DNA of 64,000 nucleotides from NCBI GenBank assembly GCA_963787045.1, contig CAWBBR010000036.1, forward strand, positions 248,001 to 312,000, given 5' to 3'. The stretch's first letter is position 1, and each line of letters opens with the position of its first letter. A program made the translations under genes and the position numbers. The notes under the pieces are model-generated. The model ran no database searches, was not told the DNA's origin, and saw only the letters and a program-made list of their open reading frames with translations. This stretch comes from DATJGR01 sp963787045 (GTDB lineage Bacteria > Pseudomonadota > Gammaproteobacteria > Pseudomonadales > Azotimanducaceae). Below, piece by piece: positions 1 to 8,607 of the stretch.

Positions 1-650
1 CGCCCGGGGAGTCTGCCATTTGCTGATAGATCCAGCGACCCTCGGCATCGTTGCGCGCGCGGATGACCACCCAGGCGTCGCGCGCCTTCGCTTTCGCTCC
101 GAGCGTCTTCAACTGGCCCGATAGCTCGGCGCCATGCGTAGACAGTTGTTCGACGTCGAGCGTCGTATGGTCGCGCTGCGCGGTGCTGCGCACTTTGATC
201 TGCGTTTCCGTGGCCGCGATGCTGTCGAGATCGGGGTCCACCAGTCGTGCGTGATCGAGCCACTTGCGCGCGGTGTCGTACTGACCTTTTTCGGCGGCCT
301 GCTCTGCCATCGAGACGTAACGTTCCGCGATGCGCTGCAGGCCGTGCAGCGCAGCCGGATGGTCCGGCGCGACCACCAGCGCTTGCTCGGTAGAAGTCGT
401 ACGCGCAGTTGTCGATCGGCGTCAGCAGCCGACCGTCCTTCAACGCGCGATCGCCTTTTTCGAGCAGGGCATCGAGCCGGTCGGCGTCTTCGCGCGACAT
501 TTTCGGCGGTGGCGGCGGAGGTGCCGCGACTTGCGGCGGGGCTTCCGGCGGCGGCGTCGGCGCAGGCGCCGGCGCGGTGCACGCGCCGATCAGCAGCAGC
601 CCCGAAAGCAGCGCGCTGCGGACTGCGCAGCGTGTCACGTTACGATCCAT
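1..650 (-). CDS. Proline-rich TPR-like lipoprotein, partial and frameshifted
   Basis: The N terminus is a lipoprotein signal: a hydrophobic stretch followed by the lipobox-like LLIGAC, so the mature protein should be lipidated at Cys-23 or so. A proline/alanine-rich linker follows, then helical segments with TPR character (for example ALVVAPDHPAALHGLQRI and ARKWLDHARLVDPDL). The reading frame changes once near position 385-389 (one extra base); both halves read well on either side, so I treat it as a sequencing error. The 3' end runs off the left edge of the window. No clear ribosome-binding site precedes the ATG. It is divergent from dsbD. The function is not known; TPR lipoproteins usually act as scaffolds in the envelope. 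Confidence 0.7.
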   Translation of the reverse strand, partial: MDRNVTRCAVRSALLSGLLLIGACTAPAPAPTPPPEAPPQVAAPPPPPPKMSREDADRLDALLEKGDRALKDGRLLTPIDNCAYDFYRASAGGRAGPSGCAARPAAHRGTLRLDGRAGRRKRSVRHRAQVARSRTTGGPRSRQHRGHGNADQSAQHRAARPYDARRRTTVYAWRRAIGPVEDARSESEGARRLGGHPRAQRCRGSLDLSANGRLPG

Positions 651-710
651 TCAGCCGGAGGTTTCGCGTCGGTCACGCGGACTTCGTCACGTCCCATGCA
701 GTGGCGCACC

Positions 711-738
711 TTATAGTGATCGGGCAGACAGTTACAAT
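711..738 (+). promoter_or_regulatory. Possible sigma70-type promoter of dsbD
   Basis: TTATAG (711-716), a 16-base spacer and TACAAT (733-738) lie about 70 bases before the dsbD start and in its direction. The -10 is good and the -35 is weak. It sits in the 155-base gap between the divergent lipoprotein gene and dsbD. Confidence 0.35.
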
Positions 739-805
739 GGAACCGCACCCCGTACGATGTGTCCCAACGGGTGGCAAACATCGTCGCCGCGGATGACTTC
801 AAGGC

Positions 806-2659
806 ATGTTCAAGAACAGATGGATCCTGTTGTGGCTGGCGCTGCTCGCACCGGCGGCGATTGCGGCCGATCTCGGTAGCGCCGTCCCGAATCCGCTCGA
901 AGAAGAACCGGAGTTCCTGTCCGCCGATCAGGCGTTCGTGCTCACGACCGAGCTCGATAACGGCGCGCTGCAGGCGCACTGGAAGATGCCGGACGGCTAC
1001 TACCTGTATCGCCATCGATTCGAATTCGCGGTGCCCGCCGGCAGTTCGTTCGCGCTCGGTGAAGCGGAGATTCCCCAAGGGAAGGTCAAAAACGACGAGT
1101 ACTTCGGCGAGGTACAGGTTTACTACCACGAGGTGTCGGCGCGGGTTCCGGTGACCAGAACGGATGGAACCGCAGCGGTATTCGACGCCACGATCACGTA
1201 TCAGGGTTGTGCCGATCGCGGCCTGTGCTATCCGCCGCAAACGAAACACGTGTCGTTGCCGGCGCAGTCGATCGCCGCAGCCGCGGGAACCGCGCCGAAA
1301 CGCGCGCCCGATAGCGGCGACGCCGCCGGCAAAACGGAAGAACAGCATCTGGCCGGACTTCTGGCGGGCGGCAACCTGCTGGTCTCGCTCGCAATATTCT
1401 TCGCCGCCGGACTCGGCCTCGCATTCACGCCGTGCGTGTTGCCGATGGTGCCGATTCTGTCGAGCATCATCGTCGGACAGGGAAGTTCGGTCACGCGCGG
1501 TCGCGCCTTTACTCTCTCGTTGGCGTACGTGCTCGGCATGGCCGTTACGTATGCGGCTCTCGGCGTCATCGTCGGCTTGTTCGGAGCGAGTATGAACCTG
1601 CAGGCGGCGTTGCAGTCGCCGCCGGTACTCATCGTGTTCGCAGTCGTGTTCGTGCTGCTTGCATTGTCGATGTTCGGTTTCTACGAGCTGCAGTTGCCGC
1701 AGGCGTGGCAGAACCGCGTGAACACGATGTCGCAGAATCAGCGCGGCGGCGTGCACGCGGGTGTCGCGGTAATGGGCAGCCTGTCCAGCCTCGTCGTATC
1801 GCCGTGTCTGTCGGCGCCGCTTGCCGGTGCGTTGATCTATCTGAGTTCCACCGGCGATGCGCTGCTGGGCGGTAGCGCGCTGTTGATGCTCGGCCTCGGC
1901 ATGGGTGTGCCGCTGCTGCTGATCGGTTCGAGCGGCGCGCATCTGTTGCCGCGCGCCGGTGCGTGGATGAACAACGTGAAAGCGGTGTTCGGCGTGTTGC
2001 TGCTCGGCGTCGCCGTGTGGCTGCTGGAACGGGTCGTGCCCGCGCAGGTGACATTGCTGTTGTGGTCGGTGCTTGCGATCGGCGTCGGCGTGTATCTCGG
2101 CGCCCTGGACTTGTCGCCGCGCCAGGGTTGGAGCCAGCTGTGGAAAGCCATGGGCGCATTCACGTTCGTCTACGGCGTGTTGCTGCTGATCGGCGCGGCC
2201 AGCGGCGCGAACGACCCGCTGGCGCCGTTGTCGGGAGTTGCACAAGTGACGACCGCACAGCGTGAGGACGGCGGTCCAAAGCAGAGCGACGTGCAGTGGA
2301 AACGCGTGCGTGGCGTGGCGGCGCTCGAAGCGGAACTCGCCGCAGCAGAGCAAGCCGGCAAACCGGTCGCGCTCGACTTCTATGCCGACTGGTGCATCTC
2401 CTGCAAAGTCATGGCGCGCAACGTGTTCTCCGAACCGGCGGTTGCGGCTCAACTCGGTCGTTTCCAACTGCTGCAGGCCGACGTTACTTCGAAAGATCCG
2501 CTCGACCAGGAACTGCTGCACCACTTTGGTCTGTTCGGGCCGCCGAGCATGTTGTTCTTCGGCCTCGACGGCCGTGAGATCAGCGCGCTGCGTATGCAGG
2601 GCGAAATGGATCGCGGCACGTTCGAACGCCACCTCGGACGCGTGCTCTCCGGCGTTTGA
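806..2659 (+). CDS. dsbD: Thiol:disulfide interchange protein DsbD
   Basis: Carries electrons from cytoplasmic thioredoxin across the inner membrane to keep periplasmic DsbC/DsbG and cytochrome c maturation partners reduced. 617 residues with all three redox modules: a signal peptide (about 1-20), the periplasmic N-terminal domain with a Cys pair (GCADRGLC, about 135 and 141), eight or so membrane segments with Cys at about 210 (FTPCVLPM) and 334 (SPCLSA), and a C-terminal thioredoxin fold with WCISC (about 530 and 533). All six catalytic cysteines are present. The ATG at 806 gives a normal signal peptide, although the AAGG before it is very close. It is followed by aroQ, as in Pseudomonas. 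Confidence 0.95.
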   Translation: MFKNRWILLWLALLAPAAIAADLGSAVPNPLEEEPEFLSADQAFVLTTELDNGALQAHWKMPDGYYLYRHRFEFAVPAGSSFALGEAEIPQGKVKNDEYFGEVQVYYHEVSARVPVTRTDGTAAVFDATITYQGCADRGLCYPPQTKHVSLPAQSIAAAAGTAPKRAPDSGDAAGKTEEQHLAGLLAGGNLLVSLAIFFAAGLGLAFTPCVLPMVPILSSIIVGQGSSVTRGRAFTLSLAYVLGMAVTYAALGVIVGLFGASMNLQAALQSPPVLIVFAVVFVLLALSMFGFYELQLPQAWQNRVNTMSQNQRGGVHAGVAVMGSLSSLVVSPCLSAPLAGALIYLSSTGDALLGGSALLMLGLGMGVPLLLIGSSGAHLLPRAGAWMNNVKAVFGVLLLGVAVWLLERVVPAQVTLLLWSVLAIGVGVYLGALDLSPRQGWSQLWKAMGAFTFVYGVLLLIGAASGANDPLAPLSGVAQVTTAQREDGGPKQSDVQWKRVRGVAALEAELAAAEQAGKPVALDFYADWCISCKVMARNVFSEPAVAAQLGRFQLLQADVTSKDPLDQELLHHFGLFGPPSMLFFGLDGREISALRMQGEMDRGTFERHLGRVLSGV

Positions 2660-2737
2660 CCTCTCGCTGTCGGCACGCGCCTGGCACCTGCGGCGCCGTT
2701 CGGCGACAATCCCGCGGTCTCGTGAACGGCGGCGTAG

Positions 2738-3178
2738 ATGGCCAAATTACTCGTCCTGCACGGCCCGAATCTGAATCTGCTCGGTACGCGTGAGCCCGAG
2801 ATCTACGGCAAAGACACGCTTGCCGACATCGACGCGCGCCTCACCAAGTTGGTGAAGTCGCGACGCCACTCGGTGGAGAGTCTGCAGAGCAATGCGGAGC
2901 ACGTGCTGATCGATCGCATCCATGCGGCGAAAGGCGAGGGCGTCGGCTACATCGTGTTCAATCCCGGCGCCTTCACGCACACCAGCATCGCGCTGCGCGA
3001 TGCGCTCCTCGGTGTCGGTATTCCGTTCATCGAAGTTCATCTGTCGAACGTGCACTCGCGGGAAGACTTCCGCCAGCACTCGTATCTTTCGGATGTCGCG
3101 CGCGGCGTCATCACCGGCCTCGGCGCGCGGGGTTACGAATATGCGCTGACCTACGCGATGGACGCGCTGGAGGCGTAG
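2738..3178 (+). CDS. aroQ: 3-dehydroquinate dehydratase, type II
   Basis: Converts 3-dehydroquinate to 3-dehydroshikimate in the shikimate pathway, in the cytoplasm. 146 residues, the usual length of the type II family. Family motifs are visible in order: HGPNLNLLGTREPEIYG at the N terminus with the catalytic Tyr region, FNPGAFTHTSIALRDAL with the active-site Asn/His region, and HLSNVHSREDFR. It lies 5 bases before accB, so the two are almost surely co-transcribed, the order seen in most gammaproteobacteria. Confidence 0.97.
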   Translation: MAKLLVLHGPNLNLLGTREPEIYGKDTLADIDARLTKLVKSRRHSVESLQSNAEHVLIDRIHAAKGEGVGYIVFNPGAFTHTSIALRDALLGVGIPFIEVHLSNVHSREDFRQHSYLSDVARGVITGLGARGYEYALTYAMDALEA

Positions 3179-3183
3179 CACCG

Positions 3184-3600
3184 ATGGATCTGCGCAAGAT
3201 CAAGAAGCTGATCGACATGGTCGAGCAATCGGGCATCTCCGAGCTCGAGGTGCGAACCGGTGAAGAGTCGATCCGCATCGCGCGGCCTCTGGTGCCGAAG
3301 GGCATCGCCGTGGCGTCGACCGATGTCTCCGCCCCGACGCGTCCTGCGACGAGTCGTGCATCGCGCGGCTTCGTCGTTCGCGCGCCGTTGACCGGTACCT
3401 TCTATTGCGCGCCCGCGCCCGGCGAGCGGCCGTTCGTGAGGGTCGGTCAAACCGTCGCTGTCGGCGATGTGTTGTGCATCATCGAGAGCATGAAGATGAT
3501 GAATCAGATCGAAGCCGAACGGGCCGGGCGCATCGCCGAGGTGAACGCGGAAGACGCGACGCCTGTGGAAACGGGCACGCCGCTGTTCCGGATCGAATAA
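3184..3600 (+). CDS. accB: Biotin carboxyl carrier protein of acetyl-CoA carboxylase
   Basis: Carries the biotin arm that shuttles CO2 between biotin carboxylase (AccC) and the carboxyltransferase in the first step of fatty-acid synthesis. 138 residues: an N-terminal segment starting MDLRKIKKLIDMVEQSG, a short Ala/Pro/Thr linker (about 45-60), and a C-terminal biotinyl domain with ESMKMMNQIEAE, whose first Lys is the biotinylation site. The usual partner gene accC does not follow; prmA starts 22 bases after the stop. Confidence 0.96.
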   Translation: MDLRKIKKLIDMVEQSGISELEVRTGEESIRIARPLVPKGIAVASTDVSAPTRPATSRASRGFVVRAPLTGTFYCAPAPGERPFVRVGQTVAVGDVLCIIESMKMMNQIEAERAGRIAEVNAEDATPVETGTPLFRIE

Positions 3601-3622
3601 CCGTTCCGCATCGGGTAACGCA

Positions 3623-4507
3623 ATGGCGTGGCTGAGCATCCGGCTGTCGTTGCCTGCGGCGCGGATCGAAAATCTGTCTGATCTGCTGATGGAACTCGGC
3701 GCCGAGAGCGTTGCCGTTCGAGACGCAGGCGATGCGCCGGTGCTGGAACCTGCGCCTGGCGAGACGCCGTTGTGGCCGCACGCGGAACTCGACGCACTGT
3801 TCCCGCTCGATGCCGACGTCGCGTCGCTGCGTGCCCGTCTCCACTCTGCACTCGGCGACGCGCACGCCGGAGCGCTCGAAGTGCGTTTCGTCGAAGACGC
3901 CGACTGGTCTCACACCTGGCGCAACTTCGCCATCGAGCATCGTTTCGGCGATCGATTGTGGGTGCTGCCGCGCGACGCACCGTTGCCGGGCGGACCGGCC
4001 GCCGTACTGCGGATCGATCCGGGGCTCGCGTTCGGCACTGGTGGACATGCGACCACTGCGATGTGTCTGGAGTGGCTTGCACGACAGCGCCTCGACGGGT
4101 GCTCGGTGGTCGATTACGGCGCCGGTTCGGGGATTCTCGGCATTGCCGCACTGCTGCTCGGCGCCACTCATGTGATCGCGGTCGATCACGATCCGCAGGC
4201 GTGCCTCGCGACACGCGCCAACGCAACCTACAATGGCATCGCCTCGGAACGGATCACGATAATCGCGCCAGACGGATTGGTAACGACGACTCACGACCTC
4301 GTGCTCGCGAACATCCTGGCAGGACCGTTGACGTCGCTCGCACCGATTCTGACGCAGTTGGTCAGACCAGGCGGTGCATTGGTGATGTCCGGCATGCTGG
4401 CGCATCAGCTCGACACCGTGACGGCGCACTATCCGGACTTTCTGTTCGAACCGCCGCAAATGCGCGATGACTGGGTGATGGTGCAAGGAATCAGATCGCG
4501 TGGCTGA
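3623..4507 (+). CDS. prmA: Ribosomal protein L11 methyltransferase
   Basis: SAM-dependent trimethylation of ribosomal protein L11. 294 residues, typical length. The N-terminal L11-recognition domain is followed by a class I methyltransferase fold with the SAM-binding motif VDYGAGSGILGIAAL (about 165-180), the acidic strand end AVDHDP, and the catalytic-loop motif LVLANILAGPL. The usual DxGCGSG reads DYGAGSG here. The end overlaps the next gene by 8 bases, which suggests translational coupling. Confidence 0.95.
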   Translation: MAWLSIRLSLPAARIENLSDLLMELGAESVAVRDAGDAPVLEPAPGETPLWPHAELDALFPLDADVASLRARLHSALGDAHAGALEVRFVEDADWSHTWRNFAIEHRFGDRLWVLPRDAPLPGGPAAVLRIDPGLAFGTGGHATTAMCLEWLARQRLDGCSVVDYGAGSGILGIAALLLGATHVIAVDHDPQACLATRANATYNGIASERITIIAPDGLVTTTHDLVLANILAGPLTSLAPILTQLVRPGGALVMSGMLAHQLDTVTAHYPDFLFEPPQMRDDWVMVQGIRSRG

Positions 4508-5636
4508 AGATTCGCTGGAGCCACTGATTACGCAATGTCCGACCTGTCGGACGCGTTTTCGTGTGACGGAATCGCAACTCAACGCGGCGTCGGGCCGCGT
4601 GCGATGCGGTGCGTGCCTTGCGGTATTCGCCGGGCTCGAGCACCTCGTGCTCAGTTCCGGGCCACGCCTGAAACCCGGAGAGAGCCCGAACGAAGCGCTC
4701 GACGCGTTGCTCGACGAATTGCGCAGCGATCGGGAACCGAAAGCCGTCGCTCCTCAAAGTCAGCAGAAGACGCCAGCCGAAACGCCCGACGCACCTGCGG
4801 AGGAACGCGGTCGCCCCAGTGGAAATCCGTTGGGAAGCGCCGGCCGGCAGTCGCCGCCGCGCGATGAAGCGGCTGCCGCCGTTCCGCCGGAAGTGTCCGA
4901 GACCCCGGCCAAGACGAAGTCGGGCGACGACGAGGCGCCTGCGTTGGACGGCGTGGCCGCCCGCAAGGCCCGTCGATTGAAACTCGCAACGGCCAGCGCG
5001 GCGAAATCGCAGCCGATGCCGGCGGCGGAGTCGGATGGCGCCGCTGTGGAAGCAGAGAACACCGAAACGACCACGGCCGCGACGACCGGACCCGAACCCG
5101 AACGCGCGGCTGTTCCGGCGCAGCTCGATCTGAGCCCCGAAGACCTGATCGCGATGCCGACCCGCCGTTACCGCCGGTGGTGGATGCCGCTGGTGGTTCT
5201 GCTCGCAATCGTGCTGCTCGCCGCACAGGTCATGTATCTGCAATTCGATACGTGGGCAAAGAACCCGGGCATTAGGCCGATCTATGAATGGTTGTGTCCG
5301 CGTCTGCACTGTCAATTGCCGGTGCTGCGCTCGCTCGACGAAATCCGCTCGAAGAATCTCGTGGTGCGCGCAAATCCGGACGTGCCGGGCGAGTTGATGG
5401 TAGACGCACTCATCGTCAATCAAGCGCGCTTTGAGCAACCTTTTCCGGTGATCGAACTGCGCTTCTCGTCAATGGAAGGTCGACCGATTGCTGCGCGCCG
5501 ATTCAAGCCGGAGGAATATCTCGCCGGCGAACTGAAAGGCGCGACGATGTTCGCGCCGATGACGCCTGTGCACATCGCGCTGTCGGTCGAAGACCCCGGA
5601 ACAGATGCAGTGAGCTACTACATCCAGTTTCGTTGA
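4500..5636 (+). CDS. Zinc-ribbon membrane protein with DUF3426
   Basis: 378 residues with a GTG start that overlaps prmA. The N terminus holds a four-Cys zinc ribbon (CPTCRTRF and RVRCGACLAVF, about 14-40) of the MJ0042 type. A long low-complexity Ala/Pro/Glu region (about 75-215) leads to one membrane segment (MPLVVLLAIVLLAAQVMYL, about 228-246), then a periplasmic DUF3426 domain. The family is regularly encoded between prmA and dusB in gammaproteobacteria, but its function is not established. The topology suggests a cytoplasmic zinc ribbon on a single-pass anchor. Confidence 0.85.
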   Translation: MAEDSLEPLITQCPTCRTRFRVTESQLNAASGRVRCGACLAVFAGLEHLVLSSGPRLKPGESPNEALDALLDELRSDREPKAVAPQSQQKTPAETPDAPAEERGRPSGNPLGSAGRQSPPRDEAAAAVPPEVSETPAKTKSGDDEAPALDGVAARKARRLKLATASAAKSQPMPAAESDGAAVEAENTETTTAATTGPEPERAAVPAQLDLSPEDLIAMPTRRYRRWWMPLVVLLAIVLLAAQVMYLQFDTWAKNPGIRPIYEWLCPRLHCQLPVLRSLDEIRSKNLVVRANPDVPGELMVDALIVNQARFEQPFPVIELRFSSMEGRPIAARRFKPEEYLAGELKGATMFAPMTPVHIALSVEDPGTDAVSYYIQFR

Positions 5637-5721
5637 GCGACCGTTTTCGTGCGCGCGTTGTCGTTGCGTCTCGCGGACGCAGCGTTATCATGGCAACCCT
5701 TTTTTTCCACCCGAGTTCTGC

Positions 5722-6702
5722 GTGGTCGCGATCGGCCCTCACAGGTTGCGAAACGCCGTCGTTCTGGCACCGATGGCCGGAGTCACCGATGTGCCGTTCC
5801 GCGAACTCGCTTGGAACCTTGGCGCCGGGCTCGTCGTCGCGGAGATGACCAGCGTCAACCCGCAGCTGTGGCAAACGCGCACGTCGCGATTGCGGCGTGA
5901 AACGGTCGTTGGGGCTCGCCCGCGTGTGGTGCAGATTGCCGGCGCCGATCCGGCGTGGATCGCCGCCGCGGCAAAGCGCGAGGCGGACGACGGCGCCGAG
6001 ATCATCGACGTGAACATGGGCTGTCCGGCGAAGAAAGTCTGCAATCAGGCCGCAGGATCGGCGTTGTTGCGCGACGAAGCGCTGGTTGCGCGAATACTGC
6101 GGGCGGCGGTCGAGGCCGTGTCCGTTCCAGTCACCGTGAAAATTCGAACCGGCTGGTCGCCGGAGCAGCGCAATGGCGTTGCGGTTGCGCGAATCGCGGA
6201 GGACGTTGGCGTTGCGTCGATCGCCGTTCACGGCCGAACGCGCGCGTGCCGATTCATGGGCGCCGCGGAGTACGACACGATCGCTGCCGTCAAGGCGGCG
6301 GTGGGCATTCCAGTATTTGCCAACGGCGACATCACCACGGTGGAGCAGGCGCGTCGCGTGCTGGTGCACACCGGCGCCGATGGCGTACTGATCGGACGCG
6401 CGGCCCTGGGCGCACCGTGGTTGCCCGGCGACGTCGCCGAGGCATTGAGCGGACGTACGCCGCGAGTGCGGTCGCAGGCCGAGGTGTTGTCGATTGCGGT
6501 GCGGCATCTTGCACACATCCACGACTTCTATGGCGCGGAGCAAGGTGTGCGGATTGCACGCAAACACGCGAAAGCCTATCTGCAAGGGCTCGCGGTCGAT
6601 GCCTTGCGGATTCGAGCCTTCAACGAGCTCGAGATTCCGTCCGAACAGTTGACGTTTCTTCGTAATCTCAGCGACGTCGAGACGCGCATGAGGGCCGCGT
6701 GA
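5722..6702 (+). CDS. dusB: tRNA-dihydrouridine synthase B
   Basis: FMN enzyme that reduces specific uridines in the tRNA D-loop to dihydrouridine. 326 residues from a GTG start. Motifs: LAPMAGVTDVPFR at the N terminus (flavin binding), DVNMGCPAKKVCNQAAGSAL with the catalytic Cys, VHGRTR, and the FMN-phosphate region FANGDI and GADGVLIGRAALG. It overlaps fis by 4 bases; the dusB-fis operon is a hallmark of gammaproteobacteria. Confidence 0.95.
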   Translation: MVAIGPHRLRNAVVLAPMAGVTDVPFRELAWNLGAGLVVAEMTSVNPQLWQTRTSRLRRETVVGARPRVVQIAGADPAWIAAAAKREADDGAEIIDVNMGCPAKKVCNQAAGSALLRDEALVARILRAAVEAVSVPVTVKIRTGWSPEQRNGVAVARIAEDVGVASIAVHGRTRACRFMGAAEYDTIAAVKAAVGIPVFANGDITTVEQARRVLVHTGADGVLIGRAALGAPWLPGDVAEALSGRTPRVRSQAEVLSIAVRHLAHIHDFYGAEQGVRIARKHAKAYLQGLAVDALRIRAFNELEIPSEQLTFLRNLSDVETRMRAA

Positions 6703-7031
6703 AAAAACCTGCGCCGAAGCTGCGCAAGCGCGCCGGTGCAAAAGCGGCCAGTGCACACGCGCCGGCGGCGAACGGCGCGTCGCTCGCCGACTTCGACGAT
6801 CGGCCGTTGCATCGCTGTGTCGAAAACGCGCTCAATGCGTATTTCGATGCGCTTGGCGGCGAGAACACCTGTGGACTGTTCGACCTCGTGATGGCGGAAG
6901 TGGAACGTCCGATGTTCGCCAGCGTCATGCATCACGTCGGCGGCAATCAGAGCCGCGCGGCGGAAGTGCTCGGGCTAAGCCGCGGCACGCTGCGCAAGAA
7001 ACTCCTTCAGTACGGCCTGCTGGAAGATTGA
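6699..7031 (+). CDS. fis: DNA-binding protein Fis
   Basis: Nucleoid-associated homodimer that bends DNA and activates rRNA and other growth-phase promoters. 110 residues from a GTG overlapping the dusB stop. The N-terminal 35 residues are a basic and Ala-rich extension. The conserved core has the central dimer helix (about 50-75) and a C-terminal helix-turn-helix (GNQSRAAEVLGLSRGTLRKK, about 86-105) that matches the Fis HTH closely. In enterobacteria the dusB-fis operon is strongly growth-phase controlled. Confidence 0.95.
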   Translation: MKKPAPKLRKRAGAKAASAHAPAANGASLADFDDRPLHRCVENALNAYFDALGGENTCGLFDLVMAEVERPMFASVMHHVGGNQSRAAEVLGLSRGTLRKKLLQYGLLED

Positions 7032-7035
7032 GACG

Positions 7036-8595
7036 ATGACAGACACCACGTTGCGTCCGATCCGTCGGGCGCTGTTGAGCGTTTCCGATAAATCCGGAAT
7101 TGTCGAACTCGCGCGCGCGCTGGCGGAGCGGGGCATCGAGATTCTGTCGACCGGCCGCACCCATCTCACGTTGACTGAAGCGGGCATCGCCGCGCGCGAA
7201 GTGGCGCAATACACAGGCTCTCCGGAAATGATGGACGGCCGCGTAAAAACGCTGCATCCGAAGATTCACGGCGGGATTCTCGGCCGACGCGGTACAGACG
7301 ACGCCGTTATGGCACAACACGGCATCGCGGCGATCGACCTCGTGGTGGTGAACCTGTACCCGTTCGAAGCCACCGTTGCTCGCCCCGACGTCACTCCTGA
7401 GCTCGCCGTCGAGAACATCGACATCGGCGGCCCTGCCATGATCCGGTCAGCGGCCAAGAATCATGCCGACGTGGTCGTCATCGTCGATTCCAACGACTAC
7501 GAAGAGGTGCGATCCGCGATAGCAGTCGGGGGCACGAACTTCGAACAGCGCCACCGGTTCGCGGCCAAAGCGTTCTCTCACACCGCGCGTTACGACGCGG
7601 CGGTCGCGTCATATCTGATGGGCGCCGACAAGGAGTTTCCGGAGCTGCTCAATCTGCAGTTCACAAAGCGCGAGACGATGCGATACGGCGAGAATCCGCA
7701 TCAGCGCGCCGCGCTGTACGTCGACGGAGGTGTCGCCTCTTCGGGTACGGTCGCCGGCGCGCGGCAGCTGCAAGGCAGAGAGCTGTCGTACAACAACGTC
7801 GCCGACACCGACGCCGCGCTCGAGTGCGTCCGGGTCTTCGACGAACCGGCGTGCGTCATCGTCAAGCATGCGAATCCGTGCGGCGTGGCGATCGGCAAAG
7901 ATCTGCGCTCGGCGTATCAAAGCGCCTATGCCACCGATCCCACGTCGGCCTATGGCGGCATCATCGCCTTCAATCGGCCGCTCGATGCGGCGACCCTCGA
8001 AGCGATCGTTGGCAAACAGTTTGTCGAGGTGGTGATCGCGCCCGAGGTCGACGCGGACGCGATCGAAGTTGGCAAACGCAGGAAAAATGTCCGCGTGCTC
8101 GCGTGCGGCCCGCTGATCAGCCGCTCGCGCGGCTACGAGTTGAAGCGGGTCGGCGGCGGTCTGCTGATGCAAACCCCGGATGAATCCTGTCTCGATGACA
8201 GCGCGTTGAAGGTAGTGACTCGTCGCGCGCCGACCAACGCCGAAATGGCCGACCTGCTGTTCGCGTGGAAAGTCGCCTGGTTCGTCAAGTCGAATGCGAT
8301 CGTTTACGCGAAAGCGGGCGCAACGATCGGCGTCGGCGCGGGGCAGATGAGTCGTGTCGTAAGCGCGCGCATTGCCGCGTTGAAAGCAGCCGATGAAGGT
8401 CTCGCGGTGCCAGGTTCGGTAATGGCGTCGGACGCTTTCTTTCCGTTCCGCGACGGCATCGACGCCGCGGCGAGCGCGGGCGTTACCGCGGTGATACAGC
8501 CGGGCGGTTCGGTGCGCGATGACGAGGTGATCGCCGCGGCCAACGAGCATGGTCTTGCGATGGTATTCACGGGTATGCGGCACTTTCGCCACTGA
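7036..8595 (+). CDS. purH: Bifunctional AICAR transformylase/IMP cyclohydrolase
   Basis: Catalyses the last two steps of de novo IMP synthesis. 519 residues, full length. N-terminal cyclohydrolase domain (ALLSVSDKSGIVELARAL, about 1-200) with TGSPEMMDGRVKTLHP, then the transformylase domain with RYGENPHQ and the KHANPCG motif that holds the catalytic Lys-His, and near the C terminus ASDAFFPFRDGID. It starts 4 bases after fis and is followed 12 bases later by purD. Confidence 0.97.
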   Translation: MTDTTLRPIRRALLSVSDKSGIVELARALAERGIEILSTGRTHLTLTEAGIAAREVAQYTGSPEMMDGRVKTLHPKIHGGILGRRGTDDAVMAQHGIAAIDLVVVNLYPFEATVARPDVTPELAVENIDIGGPAMIRSAAKNHADVVVIVDSNDYEEVRSAIAVGGTNFEQRHRFAAKAFSHTARYDAAVASYLMGADKEFPELLNLQFTKRETMRYGENPHQRAALYVDGGVASSGTVAGARQLQGRELSYNNVADTDAALECVRVFDEPACVIVKHANPCGVAIGKDLRSAYQSAYATDPTSAYGGIIAFNRPLDAATLEAIVGKQFVEVVIAPEVDADAIEVGKRRKNVRVLACGPLISRSRGYELKRVGGGLLMQTPDESCLDDSALKVVTRRAPTNAEMADLLFAWKVAWFVKSNAIVYAKAGATIGVGAGQMSRVVSARIAALKAADEGLAVPGSVMASDAFFPFRDGIDAAASAGVTAVIQPGGSVRDDEVIAAANEHGLAMVFTGMRHFRH

Positions 8596-8607
8596 CGGAG
8601 TCTGTCG

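Noticed and set aside
635..2632. Long minus-strand open frame of 665 codons over dsbD
   Set aside because: His/Arg/Gln-rich composition of an antisense shadow in GC-rich DNA; dsbD on the other strand is full length with all motifs.
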